A stretch of DNA of 64,000 nt from Amphibalanus amphitrite (GCF_019059575.1 NW_024881595.1:434001-498000); one strand, 5' to 3'; shown: positions 1-11,200, counted from the first letter of the stretch. Notes: generated by a model not told the origin, from the letters alone. A program made the numbers and translations.

Positions 1-75
1 CGCTTCTAGATTGTTACCGGTATCACTATAGTAGATTTTAGCAATACATATTACATTCCTCATGCGCAATCAATA

Positions 76-1017
76 GGGGAAAGTGGGGTAAGACGGTCAA
101 GGTAGGTAAGACGGGCACCCCCTCTGCAGACCAAACCAATAGCGCTACGAGCGAGAAAAATTAGGACCAGAATAGCCTTTCCCACTACACACCGCCATTG
201 AAGTCTGGTGAATTTGTGTTCGGTCAATAATCTTTTATTTTGATTTCTTTAAAACACTCATTTCATTGAAAACATTCATAATGTATTGTGCAAGCTTTTG
301 TGTGCAGCACTATAGAGTTAAAAACTGGCAATCACTTGTGGCACACTCATATGCCTCCAGTGTTCATTCACCGCGGATTTGCTTTGTCTGCATCAAATTG
401 TCCACAGAGAAAAATCGTGCTGAACTTCTGACATTGAGTTTGGGGTAAGACGGGCAACTATGAATCCGATGGGTCTGTAATGGTAAAAATATTTTTGTTG
501 CTGTAGGAAAAAAGAAGCATTTCTGATAAGAATATGTTCGATTCCGATACTCACAGACATGTTAGCAATATTCCTTCGGCACAGTTTATTCTCGAATAAT
601 GAATGTGAAAAACGGCTCTACATGGCTTCTGAACTAGGGCCTATATACGAGTATACGCCTTCTGCACGAATCTCGTATACTGCCATTTCCGAAGCACTTG
701 AGACCAACGAGCGACTGTATCAATGCGGCTAATCTCGGGCATTTGCTGCGAGCTGTGCTGGTCGGTGAAAGAAGCTGGCCGTCTTGCCCTACCCATGTGA
801 CCGTCTTACCCCATGGAGTGGGGTAAGATGGGTTTTTGCAAGGTTTTGCAAAAATAGCTGCAGTTTATTTGTTGAGTCAGGTCTAAGTCTCATCTTCTGG
901 CAAATGGAAGTAAAATGTCTGTAAAAGGTTTTCACTCAGTTTCCCGTTTCTATGATGTTTCTAACCGGCCGAAAAATGGCTCCAAAGTTAAGGTGCCCGT
1001 CTTACCCCACTTTCCCC
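76..1017. mobile_element. Non-autonomous TIR element (MITE-like), GGGGTAAGACGG family
   Basis: The two ends form a perfect inverted repeat of about 21 bp that starts GGGGAAAGTGGGGTAAGACG. Both ends are flanked by TA (74-75 and 1018-1019), which fits a TA target duplication. The GTAAGACGG core recurs inside the element near 104-115 and 445-455, and as a head-to-head pair at 800-833 that could form a hairpin; a degenerate copy lies near 779. No transposase frame is present, so the element must be mobilised in trans. A TA duplication fits Tc1/mariner-like and some other DNA transposon superfamilies. I cannot assign the superfamily from the ends alone. Confidence 0.7.
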
Positions 1018-2790
1018 TAGACGGAGTGACGACAGACTCGATTACAGCGCCTGCTAGTTATACTGCACCGCATCACTGGCGTGTATTGCGGGACGTCCGG
1101 GCGCCTGAACACTGGAGTTAGGCTGTGCCGCCATACACGCAGGCACTGCGGAACAGTATTTGATAACAAAATACTGGAGCTTCGCATAAAACTCACAACT
1201 ATTCGAACTTCGATCGCATTTACTATCGAAAACAATCGATAATTCGAAGTGGCATTGATTGAAGTGACCCTCCATCCAATAAGGTGAAAGCAATGGGTTG
1301 CTTGCCATATTCATCTTTGCTTCTGGAATAATGTTATAAACAAATCGTGCTCGGTAGGTATAGCCTTGAAACGCTTCTCGAATAAGATGCAACACCACCG
1401 TTCACCACCCCATGAAACTTTGCATTTCCTACAATTTATTTTATAATAAATATTGCTGTGTCTCACCTTCTGTAATATTTTCCTGAACAATTGCTGTTTT
1501 GAGCGTTGTTATTCTCATCCGCTCTTCATGTCTCCTGACCACACACCAGTTGCCGAGAACAATCAACAATTACTGTGGGCAGGCACGTCGACATGAAATC
1601 TGGTGGAAAGTTGTCTGAAGCACTCACGCTCCGCTGTTAGAGCCATAACTGCCAGACAGGTGCCGTTCTGATGGATCACTCGATTGTTCACGGCTACAGA
1701 TTAACGCAAGTCTGGGGAAATTGTCATGATCGAACTAGCATAGAAAGCCATCAGCGTTTAGTTTCGAGCAGATGTCTGTTATGGCTCCTTAGGTTTCGTC
1801 ACATCTCACTTCGGTACTTTATACTTTGGGATACACTAAACTGTAACCACTCAAATATGCTCATGACCGTGGACCTGCAAGCTCGTACATTGTGGGGCGG
1901 CAAGCTCTCTCTGATGTGGCCCAAACGGGACTCCATGCTTTGGTCTTCCGTGCATGCTGGGTTATGATTATCCCGGCAAACAATGGCATTCATCACCCAA
2001 TCCGGCACTTTGAATTACGCCCAAAATTGCCGCCCCGGTGGGGATTAATTGCCCATAACTTTATTGCGTTCGGCCCAGGCCGGCGCTCCGTAGCGCGACA
2101 TAGGCCATCTTTACGGTGAAATTGTGCAATGTAATCAAATTGCCGGTGTGTTGCTGAGGTCGCCAGCTCTGGAGAGGCGCTGAGAATGGTGTTGATTCGA
2201 TGATGTCTGTGCATGCTAGTGTTTCTGAACATGATAACTTGCGTGCAGTGTGAGTGACATCCATTTGGCTGAGGAAACTCTCACAGAATGATGTCGAGTC
2301 AGTCAACAGGTCTGGTTCTTCTTGTCATCATTGGGTTTTTGCGCAATAAATCTGAGAAATTGTCAATGTGTGTGTTTTTGTATGCCTTTATAATGTACAT
2401 GTGCTTAGCATTTTGCCGTCTTCCTATGCTATATATCTCTCATAACATTCTACTATCTCTGTTCGGATGAGGTGCATCTATCCCTGTGCATCTGTCATTC
2501 CTTGGTTCGTGTTTATTATAAGTTTACTGATCAGTACCTGCAAAGCTTCCTTGAATAAATAAGCGTCTTTGAACTTCCTGAGTCTTCCCATAGCACTTTA
2601 AATTCTCACAGTGTTAGCGCTTCAATTCCTTTGCAAGAATGTTCTGTAAGTTTTTTTGGCTGGTTTTATCTACCAATTTCTCCTTCCTTGCCTTTTGTTT
2701 TGATTGCTGTAGGTTAGTGTATTCAATCCATCTACTGTTCATCCTTCTGACTTATTTTCCAAACTGCGTTATTGCTGAAGCTAACTATGC
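1018..2790. other. Non-coding stretch, no gene seen
   Basis: No reading frame here resembles a known protein and I see no repeat structure. The part around 1980-2140 mixes GC-rich sequence with homeodomain-type ATTA/TAATTG cores (for example GGATTAATTGCCC near 2042). That is the texture of an enhancer-like conserved block, but conservation cannot be judged from one sequence. Confidence 0.5.
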
Positions 2791-2794
2791 TTAA

Positions 2795-3975
2795 CCCGCG
2801 CCCCACTGGGGTCTGCGTATAACACGCCCTACTGGGGGGGGGGGCTATTCATAGCCCCCTCCTAACTCCGAAACTACTGGGCCGATCGTCAAAATTCAAA
2901 CGGCGTCTGATAGCCCCGGAAAAACTGTTGAGCGAAACCTAATTTAATTGACCTCGAGGTCACCGATGACGTCACAGGTCAGGTCAAAGTAAAAGTTATT
3001 AGCATTTTGGCTTCTTCACGTTTTGGGCTCTGGCCGCCGTCTTACAAGTCAGATCAGGCTCATTTTTGGTTCACACACTCGTGAGCAGATGCTCTAGATA
3101 CTGTGAGGGTACCAAACTTGTACTTTGATTTTCAGGTCAAGGTCAGGTCAGCACAGGTCACGAAAATATTATATCATCCGTCGGTCACGTGACACATGTT
3201 TTATGGTCCATTTAGGCCAAACATTTCGAATTAGATGTCGTCTGTGTCATTCGAGGTCATTTTGAGTCAAATTTAGCTTAGGTCAGGTCACTTTCAGGTC
3301 AAAAAAGGTCAAATTTTGAAGTTAAAATTTTTCAACAAAAAATGTGTCTATTGGATGCAGTTTGAGCTAAGGAACACGATGGTGCTATTTATATTGGCGT
3401 ACGATGTCAAATTCGTGCTGAAAAATTGATTTGAAAAATTAATAATTGTTAATGTTTTGCAATAATGCGTATAACTTGGCCATTTTTGAAGATATTTAGC
3501 TAAAACTTGCTAGAGTTAGTCAAAATAATGCGTTCTATCACATATATTCCGGTTTTTTCGAAAACTCAAAAGCTTTTTGAAAAAAATGTAAAAATATAAA
3601 TTTTGAATTTAATTATATAAAATTTTCGAAATTTTCAAAATTTCGAAAATCCGAGATAGCAGTTTGATAGCGCAGTCTATTCTGAGTCCTCTCATGCAAA
3701 AAAAAATTGGATATAGCTTAAAAACTGAGCTCTTGGGAGCGATTGCCGTGGTTCAATGTTTTGCGTCGAAATCGGCCGAACATGACGTCACTCTGACGTC
3801 ATTTCCGGCCGACCTATGGTAGGTACGAAGTTCAAATTTTGACACAAGGTGTCAAATTGATGCCGCTAAAGGTACTGAAAGTTTGGCGCCGATACGTCAA
3901 GCGGTTTGGAAGTTATTGCAGAAAAACGGGAGGGGGGGGGGGCTATAAATAGCCCCCCCCCCAGTGGGGCGCGGG
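2795..3975. mobile_element. TTAA-flanked piggyBac-like non-autonomous element
   Basis: The element begins and ends with the inverted repeat CCCGCGCCCCACTGGGG (2795-2811; complement ending at 3975) and is flanked on both sides by TTAA (2791-2794 and 3976-3979). A TTAA target site with ends starting CCC is the signature of piggyBac transposons. Just inside each end lies a G-run / CTATTYATAG / C-run block (about 2834-2860 and 3928-3962) able to form a strong hairpin. At the left end a partial second copy of the CGCCCYACTGGGG motif is present. The interior is AT-rich and non-coding, with no transposase frame. Part of the interior carries a dense AGGTCA array, listed separately. Confidence 0.75.
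2949..3311 (+). promoter_or_regulatory. Array of twelve AGGTCA half-sites inside the TTAA element
   Basis: AGGTCA occurs on the + strand at 2957, 2976, 2981, 3134, 3140, 3145, 3155, 3254, 3280, 3285, 3296 and 3306. One TGACCT at 2949 forms an everted pair with the copy at 2957, and a TGACGTCA palindrome sits at 2967-2974. AGGTCA is the core half-site bound by many nuclear receptors. Several copies are contiguous or share a base, so the spacing is tighter than the classical DR1-DR5 arrangements. Whether this is a receptor-binding platform or only a degenerate short tandem repeat is open. Confidence 0.5.
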
Positions 3976-3979
3976 TTAA

Positions 3980-6694
3980 CAGTTTTATAATTATGTTAAA
4001 ATACAAAGCAACAAGTGAAGAGCCAGCCAAGGCAGTAATTTATATCTCCATGGGACAAACCAGTTTTCTCACCAGCTCCCGAGTAGCTTCGTTAAGAAAC
4101 TGCTTGAATTATGATACATCTATTTTAATATGAATCGTCCCTAAATGGAGCCAACCCTTGGTGCATGTCAGACACTCTCAAATCACACTCTAACACCCCT
4201 GGCATCCAGTTCTCTGTTGAGATAATGTGTTACCCGCCAGAAGGGGCCCGTGGCACCCGACAGACGCAGCCAAGCTGTCGTCTATATAACCAGATTAAGA
4301 CCCTCCTCGACGTGCGACACATATATGACGTGCAATGAGTGACGCCACATGCAACCCTATGTCAGCCGCCACACGGGCAAGCGCGGGGACAAAATTGGCC
4401 GCATTACAGACCATTATGTCACTTAGTCGCTTCGTGCAACAAAGACGAGCACATTAATGCCACAGAACAAACACCTTTGCGGTCGGTAAATAGCCCATTC
4501 GGTCACACATTTCACCGCAACTCTAAGAGGTTTCTCCGCTGAACAGTGAACATTAATATGGCCTTCATTAACGTTGTCTCTTATTAAGCACGGCTGCGCT
4601 GCAATTACCGTAGGACATATTTCCTGTTCATTTTCTGTGTGTATTTTTTCTCCGCTAATTGCCCATTGTGAGACAGTAGCAGTATGAAGAGTCGTAAAGA
4701 AGACACGCTTCGTGTAATCCCATTGCAAAAAGGCTGCTACTCATGATCATGTTTGACGTTATCTTGGCAAGATGGGTTCCGTAGACTTGCATCTAGCTGA
4801 AAAAGCAACTCTTCTCGGAGGGAAGTGGAATAAAATGATGCAGCTAAAAGTTGAATTATTTCCATGCAATGTCCTGCAGCGGCTGCTGGTTGAGAGTGGC
4901 GGGGGCTGGGACGGCGGCAGGGGCGGGGGCGGGGGCGGCGGGCCATGATGGCGGCTCTCGGGGGGCGGAAGTGGCCGGGTCGCTCGTCACCTGGTGGGCG
5001 GACCGGCGCGTCGAGAGGCGGCCGCGCTCTCCCAGCCGCGCCGTGTCGCCGCGCCGCCGTAATGACATCCCAGCAGTGTAATGATGGCCGCCCGCGAGGA
5101 TGGGGGCGGCACCGCTCACACGGCGACACCCATTGTCTCGCCGATACCCCTAATCAGCTGATCACCGAGCGGCAATCAGCTGATTAATCCGCGGCCCGCC
5201 ACCGGACGCCACCTCTGCGCCACGATTACCCAAATTGAATTAGATTGAATTCGGTGTGTCGTGACGCGCGGCGGAGGTGATTTCTCCAGCGACGTGTGGT
5301 TAGTCGGCTCGGTAAATGACGGTCGCACGGCGTCCGGCTGTCATTTGCGTGTTAGGCCGAGCCCGCCGGCGCGTCCGGGGAGCGGCAGAGACAAGGAGAT
5401 CGTCTCCTCCTCGGCGCCTCCTGCGTCTCCGCCTCCGGAGCCGGCTGCAGAGGAGGCCAGGTGACGGCGGAGGCGGCGGCGGTGGTCCCCGTGGCGACAA
5501 ATTGGCGTTGATTAGGCGCCGGAAGCCGCGGTCGCCGGCGCGGTGACGAGCACGGGTCGTTCCAAATTGGTCGCGCCGCCACACGGGTCGCGCCGTGCCG
5601 GCGGTGGTTAGCCGGTGGTTGGAGCGCGGCCGAGAGTCGGGCGGCCCCTTTGATAGTGCGGTAATAGTGTGGAGATGGAGCCGGACTGGCCAGTCGCAGA
5701 TAGAGGTGAAATTTAATGAAATTAAGCCGCAGCTCTGAAACTGTGTGAGTGGAATGCACTTTCATGCTTCATGTGCCATTCAGTCAGATATGCATTACCT
5801 CAATTACCTGCTTAAACCTGGTCATGGGTAAGATTTTCTGATTTCTATTCAACCGAAAAACCATGCCAAGGATTTCTTTTGCCCCGTAATTTCGTTTCTT
5901 TGTTTTCCATACCTGTAACATCATGACTGGAGTATATTTCGCTCTTTCGATATAAAGAGGCCTTCTCTCTCGCTCTCTCGACGCATTGCACTGCATGGTC
6001 AGTTCAGTCTTCTGCTTCGTCGGCTTTTCTTTCGGAAGCTTTGATTGCTTTTTGTAGGGCTTCTTTTGCAGTGTTTTGCCACATTTTCTAGTTAATAACT
6101 TCAGAGCACGAGTTTATCCTAGCTTTTTGATATCCCATATATACGATTTATAAACTTCCAAGAAGTGAAGCTGCATAGTTAATCAGGCAGACCCATGCAT
6201 CACAGTTTAGACACTACCTCTCGCGATGTTCTATCAACTGACGTATCCACGTGGCGCCTCGCCCTCCAGTCAAATGCAAATCGAGTTGTCAGCGTCGTCC
6301 GCCCGCTGCGCCTTGACCTGTCATCCGTGTCTCAGCCAGCGACCATCCCTGTCTGCCCGGGCGCCGCGCCTCGGCCGCTAAACAGCCGTCACATTTATCT
6401 AAATTGGCATCAAACTAACGCAGCCGTCATGGCGGGCAGCGTCACTGTCATCCGGGTCGGCTTATCAGCTCGGCCGCTCGACGCCGCGCCGCCACCGCCG
6501 CGCCTCGGCGCCGCTGCAGCCGCCGCCGCGCCGCGAACGCCGCAAAAAGGTGGCCGCGTCGACCGCTGTCGCCGCCGCGCGGCGTGAGCTCGCCGGCGCT
6601 GACGCGGATGACGCCGATGACGCCGATGACGCTCCCCCGGTGAGACGTCACCGAGCCGTCGGCCGGCGATGACGGCCTGACGCGCTGACGGCGC
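3980..6694. other. Non-coding stretch with CpG-rich islands, no gene supported
   Basis: Two GC- and CpG-rich islands (about 4890-5700 and 6290-6694) are separated by ordinary sequence. Long frames in the islands exist on both strands and in several phases at once, as expected for stop-poor GC-rich DNA, and none resembles a protein family. A G-run block at 4920-4942 and a paired E-box at 5151-5186 are the only distinct motifs. Confidence 0.5.
5151..5186. promoter_or_regulatory. Paired palindromic E-boxes in inverted orientation
   Basis: TAATCAGCTGAT (5151-5162) and its exact reverse complement ATCAGCTGATTA (5175-5186) lie 12 bp apart. Each contains the CAGCTG E-box recognised by basic helix-loop-helix proteins, with a TAAT homeodomain-type core on the outer side. 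A third copy of TAATCAGCTGAT lies at 45999-46010 in intron 1 of the T-box gene. Function is inferred from the motifs only. Confidence 0.35.
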
Positions 6695-6698
6695 GCCG

Positions 6699-7015
6699 TG
6701 TCGCACAGCCTTGCTCCATCCTGCACCCTCACAGTTTACACTAATTGAAACCTTGCAAAATCCTATTCGCCACGCTCATCGTGTGACGGACGGGCGGCCC
6801 GGCCCGCACGCATGTACAATAATAAAGTTGATTGACGCTGCGCTTTGCAGTGCCCAGCCGGCCGCCCTGCGTCCTACATTCACGCGTGTCGGTCAGCGTC
6901 CCAGTTTCGTACACGTGTGTTTCATCGTATATAAAGTCCTGTATCTGACGCCAATACAATCCAGTTCACCAGCAGACGTCTTTGCTGAAGGTAAGGGCTA
7001 AAGGCCCCGCTGACA
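6699..7015 (+). repeat. 5' LTR of the gypsy element
   Basis: The LTR runs from TGTCGCACAG to CCGCTGACA, so it has the usual TG...CA ends. It contains AATAAA at 6821-6826, a TATA box at 6928-6935, and a good 5' splice-donor match, AAG/GTAAGG, at 6990/6991. That donor could produce a spliced subgenomic RNA for a downstream env. Transcription probably starts about 30 bp after the TATA box, near 6960. Confidence 0.95.
6928..6935 (+). promoter_or_regulatory. TATA box of the LTR promoter
   Basis: TATATAAA stands 80 bp before the LTR end and is the only strong TATA match in the LTR. The copy in the 3' LTR lies at 14840-14847. Confidence 0.6.
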
Positions 7016-7017
7016 TT

Positions 7018-7032
7018 TGGTGGCAGCGGTGG
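7018..7032 (+). other. Primer-binding site, tRNA-Leu type
   Basis: TGGTGGCAGCGGTGG begins two bases after the LTR. From memory of metazoan tRNA-Leu(AAG), whose mature 3' end reads CCACCGCTGCCA plus CCA, this is a 15-base perfect complement. The assignment rests on that recalled tRNA sequence and not on a tRNA in this window. Confidence 0.65.
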
Positions 7033-7195
7033 CTGGGGTATCTATTACCCCCCCCCCCCCAACCCGGACCCATGTCCCGTTGTGTATAGTTATTTTTTAG
7101 GTGGAAAGGTTTTCAACTCTGTTCAATTTTGATATAGGATCCTCTCTTCTCATAGTTGGTTTCATACTTAAAAGATATCTCTCTCTGGTCTTACC

Positions 7196-8230
7196 ATGCC
7201 GGTCGATCATACCCAACCAGTTTCTAGCCTTAACATTCACCAAATTTCGACATTCATACCAATTTATGACGGTTCATTCCCGATTCAAGATTTTTTGCAA
7301 GAAGTCCGTGACGCTAAAACCATGGGTTCCTGGCCCGACAGCGTCACCCTCAAAGTAGCTAAAACAAAACTGGACAGTAAAGTGGCCGAACTGGTCCGAA
7401 ACCGTCATGACTTGAATCATGCTCCCACCTTTGAAGAATTCGCTACTCGCCTGACATCCGCGATCAACTCTGATCGCCCCGTATCATCCCGTTTACAAGA
7501 TCTAATGACTTGCACACAACATCCGCAAGAGTCCGTCGATGCGTATGCATTCCGACTCAGAAACAAAACCAAATGTTTGACCGAATGGGACGCTACCCCC
7601 GAAACCAAACAGCTAAAAAACCGAACCGCAGCAGCAGCTTTCGTCAAAGGCTTAAAACCAAGCCTACGTCAGCTGGTCTTGCCACAAAACCCATCCGATT
7701 TTGATGCCGCCATAGCTTTGGCAAGAACCCAAGAATTAAATTGTGTGTTCCTTCCATCTTCGGACACATCTGCTACACATTCTGTGTCGGCCACGGAGTT
7801 AAACTCGGACGTGGTTCAGCAGTTGCAGCACCGTGTGGCCAGCCTCGAGCTCGCCGCCTCCCAAACCCCTCAGCGGGGGAGAGGACGACAGCCCTTCCGG
7901 CGAAACTTTCGCCAGCGTGGGTCGTTTCCCAATCGTGGTCGTGGCTATTCAACGCCACCGTCATATACTCACCAGCGAAACGCATACCCAGCTCGCCAAA
8001 GTCATTCTTCCTATCGTCCTCCCTCGTATTCACAGCACCAACAATGCTGTTCAGATCACTGTCACTCATCGAGGGACCGCTATGATCGTTATCGCCGCTC
8101 ATCAAGGTCTCACTCTCGGGACCGACGGCACCGATCTTATTCAAGGTCGCAATCCCGATCTCCGGATCGGAGGGGATCGAGTCACTCCCGACGGAGTCCA
8201 TCCCCAAACGGCAACCGCTCGCGACGCTAA
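7196..8230 (+). CDS. gag: Gag polyprotein of the gypsy element, with an RS-rich tail
   Basis: This 344-residue frame encodes the structural protein that would package the element RNA. It starts at the first good ATG after the primer site (A at -3). Residues from about 40 to 185 look like a retrotransposon capsid domain: helical, with conserved Trp and Leu positions and a Phe-Val-Lys-Gly-Leu segment. Residues 235-270 are Arg/Gly-rich. The last 60 residues are an Arg/Ser-rich repeat. I see no CCHC zinc knuckle, which is usual in gypsy Gag, so the basic RG and RS parts probably replace it for RNA binding. The frame ends 145 nt after the pol frame opens, and a frameshift signal at 8203-8254 links the two. 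Confidence 0.9.
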   Translation: MPVDHTQPVSSLNIHQISTFIPIYDGSFPIQDFLQEVRDAKTMGSWPDSVTLKVAKTKLDSKVAELVRNRHDLNHAPTFEEFATRLTSAINSDRPVSSRLQDLMTCTQHPQESVDAYAFRLRNKTKCLTEWDATPETKQLKNRTAAAAFVKGLKPSLRQLVLPQNPSDFDAAIALARTQELNCVFLPSSDTSATHSVSATELNSDVVQQLQHRVASLELAASQTPQRGRGRQPFRRNFRQRGSFPNRGRGYSTPPSYTHQRNAYPARQSHSSYRPPSYSQHQQCCSDHCHSSRDRYDRYRRSSRSHSRDRRHRSYSRSQSRSPDRRGSSHSRRSPSPNGNRSRR

Positions 8231-8254
8231 ATGGGACTACAGCGTTCGCGAGCG
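8203..8254 (+). promoter_or_regulatory. -1 ribosomal frameshift signal between gag and pol
   Basis: In the gag frame the heptamer C CCA AAC (8203-8209) fits the X XXY YYZ slippery rule. Six bases later a stem forms from 8216-8228 with 8241-8254: 13 base pairs, one bulged T at 8246, and a 12-base loop. The gag stop at 8228-8230 lies in the stem. Pol lies in exactly the -1 frame and is open through this point, so a single slip would yield Gag-Pol. Confidence 0.7.
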
Positions 8255-11200
8255 TGGCAGCTGATAATGCAGGCACGCGCCCTCGTCCACCAATCCTGGA
8301 AATCTCTGTTAAGGACCAACCTGGTTCAGCCTTGTACGACACCGGATCCAGCATTTGTCTAATCAGTCACAAGTTTTTCCAGTCGTGCAGCATTTCGAGT
8401 CCTCTGGAGAAGTCGTCATTATCTATTTTAGGAGTTACCGGTACCCCAATTCAGATTTTAGGTCATTGTCAAATACCCATCCACGTGTCTGACCGTACTA
8501 TTCAGCATACTGTTTATGTGACCGATAAGTCACTTTCCTTTGGTTGCGACATCATTCTCGGCATAGATTTCATCATCCGCCACCAGCTACTGTTCAATCC
8601 GGACACAAAAAGTGTGTCCTTCCTGCAGCCTAGCGCCGCAACATCCACCCAGCGACAGACGCCGCAACGGCTCAGCCCGAGGCGACGAAAACGTGTCCGC
8701 TTCTTACTTGGCACCACTGACTCACCGCGCGACATTGATAACCCGTTGATCTCTTACGACGAAAACGATGCTTTCACTATCGATGAAGGGAAAAATCACC
8801 CTTTATTTTTGTACAGATCAGTCGAAATTCCAGCCTTTTCAGAAATGTTCGTTCAAATGAAATTACCGCGCTACTTGGTACCCTCTGAGGCCCCATACTT
8901 CATCCAGGGTCACGTCGATCAATCAACGGCAGGTATACAGGTCGCTCGCTCAATAGCGTTCTTGACCAAGTCGTACGTTTTAGTTCGTGTAGCAAACGTT
9001 ACGGCTCGTCCAATTCTACTTCGGAAGAACTTGCGCATAGCGCAGCTCAACCCTGCTGCTCCCAAATCAGAAACTGACAGGAACGATGAAAACTCGTCAG
9101 GACAAACTTATTCAGCATCCACTCAACCTGACAAAGGTGACAAAGTGTCTCCAAACGACTTTCAGCTCGATCACATCCCAGAGCCATACCGATCGCAACT
9201 GCGCGATATGCTCATGAAACATGTCGGTACGTTTGGTAATACGTTAGATGATATCAAAATCACAAATGTGTATGAACATCACATTGAACTCTCAGATCCA
9301 ACCCCTGCGTACAAAAACCCGTATCGACTCCCGTTTGCCCATCGCGATATAGTTAAGTCTGAAATCGACAAACTACTTGCTAGTGGTATCATAGAACCCG
9401 CTGTTTCACCGTACAATGCACCCATCATTTTAGTCAAAAAGTCATCAGGTGGTTACCGCCTTGTTTCTGATCTCCGTGTTCTCAACGAAAAGATCAAAGA
9501 TGATAGGTATCCCAACTCATTTGCTTCGGATGCGATTGATCAACTTTCTGGTTGTACTGTTTTCTCGACACTGGATTTGCTTAGCTCATTTCACCAAGTC
9601 CCTCTCTCGAAGTCGTCGAGACCATATACCGCATTCACAGCTAACAACCAGCATTTCCAATATGCCTCTGTACCTTTTGGATTGAAATCAGCTTCCGCCG
9701 CACTGAATCGTGCGTTGCAAATTGCTCTCTCTGGTTTACAAGGTATCGATGCATTTCTTTACGTCGATGACATTCTGATCGCCAGTAAGAATTACGATGA
9801 CCATTTAGAAAAGCTTGATAGAGTTCTTACCCGACTAGAAGAAACTAGATTCGTCCTACGTCCATCTAAGTGTTCGTTCATGCAACGTCAAATTAAATAT
9901 CTCGGTCACATTGTGGATGAGCATGGCGTACGTCCAGACCCATCCAAAATTCAGGCTATTCAGGACTTCCCCAGACCAAGTTCAGTCAAAGAAATTCGTT
10001 CATTTATAGGATTCGCGAACTACTACCGCCGTCACATCCCGCGAATGTCTCAATTAGCTGCGCCCCTGATCGCTCTGACCAAGAAAGATGTTGAATTTAT
10101 ATGGTCTGAAGAATGTGAAAATGGATTCCAATCCATCAAAGATGCGTTAGTTCATTACCCAGTTCTTAGGTTTCCAGATTTTACAAAAGATTTCTACTTG
10201 TCTACTGATGCTAGTGATTTTGCGATCTCTGCTGTTTTGGAACAACAGCACGGTGAAGAACTTCATCCCGTAGCATTCATCAGCCGACAGCTGAACAAAG
10301 CAGAACGAAATTATTCAACTACTGAAAAAGAATGTTTAGCCATCTATTGGGCATTTGACAGCCTTCGTTGTTACCTTGTAGGTCATTTTACACATGTCAT
10401 CACCGACCACCTCCCTCTACGAGGTGTGTTCAAAGCTACCAATCCAGGTGGCCGTCTGACGAGATGGTCACTCAAACTTTCCGGTTATGACTTTGATGTT
10501 ACTTACTTACCTGGTCGTCTGAACGTAAAACCTGACGTTCTGTCTCGCGTTAAAATTGATTCCCAGTCAAAGGATACTTTCCTAGGGTTTGTTTCTGCCA
10601 CTTCGTTTGAACATGAAGGTTGGACAAGAGAAAAGATAAAAGCCGAGCAACGAAAAGACCCCAACCTCATTCCCATTATCAACCAGTTATCTGGCCATTC
10701 AACTGCTCGCATGGATTTACAGCTTCATGAGCCATTGTCAAATTACTTCCTCAGCTCAGACGGCTTGCTTTATCATGTCTCATCTCAAAATAGCAAGACC
10801 CGTCCTTTCGTCGATCAACTTGTAGTACCAGAACCAATGAAAAAGACAATCGTACAACAATATCATGATACTCTCTGGTCTGGTCACCTCAAGTTGGACA
10901 AAACTGTTCAAAAAATTCGTTTGTTGTTCTTCTGGAAACACATGTACACAGACGTACAGAAATACGTCAACTCATGTCAGCAGTGTATGGAACGCAACGC
11001 TCACAAAACCATCAAAAAAGCACCACTACAACGAACGCTCACACCAGCATATCCAATGCATATTTCGTCTTTTGACATTGTAGGTCCCCTCAAAAATTCG
11101 TATCGTGGAAACACCCATTACCTTAGCTGGATTGATCATTTTAGTCGATTTCCGGAAGCCATTCCTTTAGCCGAAACCACGACCGAAGCTGTCGCAAAAG

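Noticed and set aside
6711-7001. 96-codon frame present in both LTRs
   Set aside because: It is duplicated only because the LTRs are identical, and it spans promoter and leader signals. No gene function is implied.
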